A stretch of 64,000 bases of DNA from Leptotrichia sp. oral taxon 218 (GTDB lineage: Bacteria; Fusobacteriota; Fusobacteriia; Fusobacteriales; Leptotrichiaceae): positions 372,001 through 436,000 of the forward strand of contig NZ_CP072377.1 of NCBI RefSeq assembly GCF_018128225.1. The letters run 5' to 3'. The notes below the pieces were generated by a model. That model worked only from the letters and a program-made list of their open reading frames with translations, did no database searches and was not told the origin of the DNA. A program made the position numbers and the translations under genes. Shown in pieces: positions 61,901-64,000 of this stretch. Each line of letters opens with the position of its first letter. The first letter of the stretch is position 1.

Positions 61901-64000
61901 GATTGGTCTGGATTAATGTACGATAGTACACCCACAGCGCTTACAAATAGTCCTTCAGAAATAATTATTGGTTCAGCTGTTGATATGGCTTCAAAATCAG
62001 GTATAGCTTATAGAGCAGAAAAAGGAGGAAAAGTAACTGTAGGTTCTAGTATTCTTAAAAATGGTACTGATAAAATAAATACAAGAGCTGGAGGAACAAA
62101 TTCAGTAATTGCTTATGCAGATGGTAACAATGTAACGAATGTTAAACATGAAAATAATGGAAATTATGCAAGTAAAAAAGGTAATATCCACATGGATAGT
62201 TCTTTAATTGAAATTCAGGGGGATATTGTTGCAGCAGATGATGGAGTATTTAGTTCCAATGTGTTAGGTTCAACAGCTGCTGATAAATTACAAGCCTATA
62301 ATAATATAGCAGCATATGCTGTTAATGGTGGGGATATTCTTATTAAAACAAGTGGTACTGTTCCGACAGATGCAAAAGAAGCCGATGATACGAAAGATGC
62401 TGATAATAAAGGATCATTGATATATGGACTTGGAGCATATGCTTCAGGATCTGGATCAAATGTAATTTATACTTCAGATGGAAACGGTGCAACTATTATA
62501 TCTGGAACTAAAGGTGCGCTTTATGCTGAAGATAATGGATACATAGAATTTAAAGGTAATATTGTAAATCAAAATAATGATGTAGCAACAGTAATAACAG
62601 ATACGACTAATGCAACTGTAAAAGTATCTCCTAATAGAAGTGGTACAGGACAAAATTTAATTGGAAGTGATCATAATAATGTTGCACCATTCTTTGTAAA
62701 ACGTAGTTCTTTCAATGATGAAGCAGCAATAACATTTAATGACACTACTAATATAGATATGTATAACGGTGTTCTATTGGTTGGAAATGAATATTATCAT
62801 AATAATGCATTATCAAGGGATTACAACAGAGGATTTTCTGATTACTACAAAGGAGCTGGTATACCTGCTACACAAGATGAACAAACTAAATATAAAAATG
62901 CAAAATATAGAGGTATGGAAAATGTTAGTGTCAAAATATTATCTAATGATGTTAATTTAGGACTGGTTAACCAATACGGTGAAGAATTAAATTGGGATTC
63001 TACTAGAAATGCAAGTAGTACAGGAACAAACTTCTTACAAGGTATTGCAGATTATGCTAAATTAAATAAAATAGAAAATTTTGGTACAAATTCTAAGAGA
63101 ACTAATAATGAATATTCGTTCTCAACATCACTTATAAATGGTAAATTAAAAGTAACAGCTGATGTTGATTTGGAAGATCATTTAGTAACTGGAAGTGATT
63201 CTACAATTACTGGAGCTACAAATAAAAATGCAAATGATCCATTCAATGATATAGCAATGGAAAGTGAACTTGTTACATTTGATAATAATGTAAATGTTGC
63301 TGGAGATGTAAAATATTTAGCAGGTAAGAAACAAGGATTAAATATGGCAAATTCTTTATATCGTTGGAATGATGATGATTTGAAGAATAGACGTGAATCA
63401 ACAGCAAGTTTAGTGAAAACAGAAGCTAAAGATTCAGGATATATATTGAAAAAAGCAAAATTAAATGTATGGGGTGGAAGTGCTAATCCAGGTGACAGTA
63501 TAACAGGAGTTAATGTTGCTTATGGTACAATTGATAATCAAAAAGACAGTAAAATTTATGTTGATCACGGAAACGGAATCGTTGGAACAGATGGAAGTAT
63601 CTTGAAAAATGAAGGTAAAATCTATGTAACTGGGAAATATGATCCTGCTACTCAAGCTGGATATACAGGATTAACAGCAACACCAAGAACAGGAGCAACA
63701 GTTGAAACTCAAGTAGATTCTACAAAAGGTGAAAATTATGGTATCGTAGGAATTTCTACTCAAAATGTTAGGGAACATCAAAATTATGGTGGAAATAGAT
63801 ATGGAGAAAATAAAGTAGAAATCGAAAATAAAGATGGTAGTATTGAAGTAGATGGTAAATTAGCAGTTGGTATTTATGGAGAAAATATTAATCAATCAGG
63901 AACAACTTTTACTGATCAATATGCTAAAAAATCAAATATTAATATAGCTTACGATAACCAAAATTCAACTTCACCAGATGCTATTAAAGTAAACTATGGA
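58913..64000 (+). pseudogene. Large autotransporter passenger, in frame after TAG, runs off the window
   Basis: About 1,695 codons stay open to the window end in the same phase as 58706. The first 100 are the conserved autotransporter-associated N-terminal domain (SPWGSQQFGFGYTYNSW, KGRGGKQNDIKYRR). Then comes a right-handed beta-helix type passenger with recurring units of about 25 residues (FNINGNNNNGIYSTG; SGGSSNGVFVKRGATV; GNGSNGINIESGATV) and later longer, less regular units. The C-terminal beta-barrel of a type Va autotransporter should lie beyond the window. There is no new start or ribosome site after the TAG, so the remainder is probably silent unless the stop is bypassed or is an error. 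Confidence 0.8.

Noticed and set aside
62769-62960. Short plus-strand frame inside the large autotransporter
   Set aside because: It is out of phase with the long open passenger frame, which has typical autotransporter composition throughout.
1-64000. tRNA or rRNA genes
   Set aside because: No cloverleaf-like or rRNA-like segment was noticed on either strand by eye; a covariance model search would be needed to exclude them.

Overview
The window looks like chromosome of a Leptotrichia-type member of the Fusobacteriota. It is extremely AT-rich, with clean sigma-70 promoters and strong Shine-Dalgarno sites. The cell is a diderm: the window encodes a trimeric autotransporter, a large Leptotrichia-style autotransporter and a signal-peptide protein cut by the left edge. 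Metabolism looks fermentative (fructose PTS, formate-THF ligase, only the citrate-to-2-oxoglutarate arm of the TCA cycle). The genus is inferred from protein style, not from a database search.

Layout. 1-7404 is mostly minus strand: a cut-off exported protein, tuf, the TrkH/TrkA potassium system, hemB with a precorrin-2 dehydrogenase, and mnmA. 7651-9191 is an IS200/IS605-type tnpB element sitting inside a very small gene. 9414-20092 holds a small exported protein and a giant trimeric autotransporter adhesin (about 3,230 codons) split by one in-frame TAG. 20148-33985 holds a CDP-glycerol-type glycosyl polymerase, an aconitase / NAD-isocitrate dehydrogenase / citrate synthase operon, a minus-strand group with three peptidase-type genes and a dihydrouridine synthase, and a three-gene cluster (soluble binding protein, HypB-like GTPase, ABC ATPase, no permease). 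34169-43277 holds housekeeping genes: uppS-cdsA, tyrS, asnA, holA and an smc broken by two single-base losses in A7 tracts. 43326-56932 holds a PLD-like lipoprotein, two unknown proteins, the fructose operon, fhs, a polysaccharide gene pair, a small membrane protein and rplM-rpsI. 56998-64000 is an accessory stretch: a tnpB-less IS605-like element, a type I toxin-antitoxin array, and the start of an autotransporter that is also split by an in-frame TAG and runs off the window.

Themes. (1) TnpB-associated sequences recur as one full element, two mini-elements that keep a promoter-like box and an omegaRNA-like right end, and two tiny fused-end footprints. (2) Both giant surface-protein genes carry a single in-frame TAG, while TAG is an ordinary stop in rplM, uppS and the citrate synthase gene. 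(3) The 30452-33421 cluster is the best candidate for an undescribed system: a helical N-terminal domain is shared by a leaderless binding protein and an ABC ATPase that flank a SIMIBI-type GTPase, behind a perfect 16-bp palindrome. (4) 57330-57992 carries two small hydrophobic peptide genes and two minus-strand antisense RNA modules typical of type I toxin-antitoxin loci.
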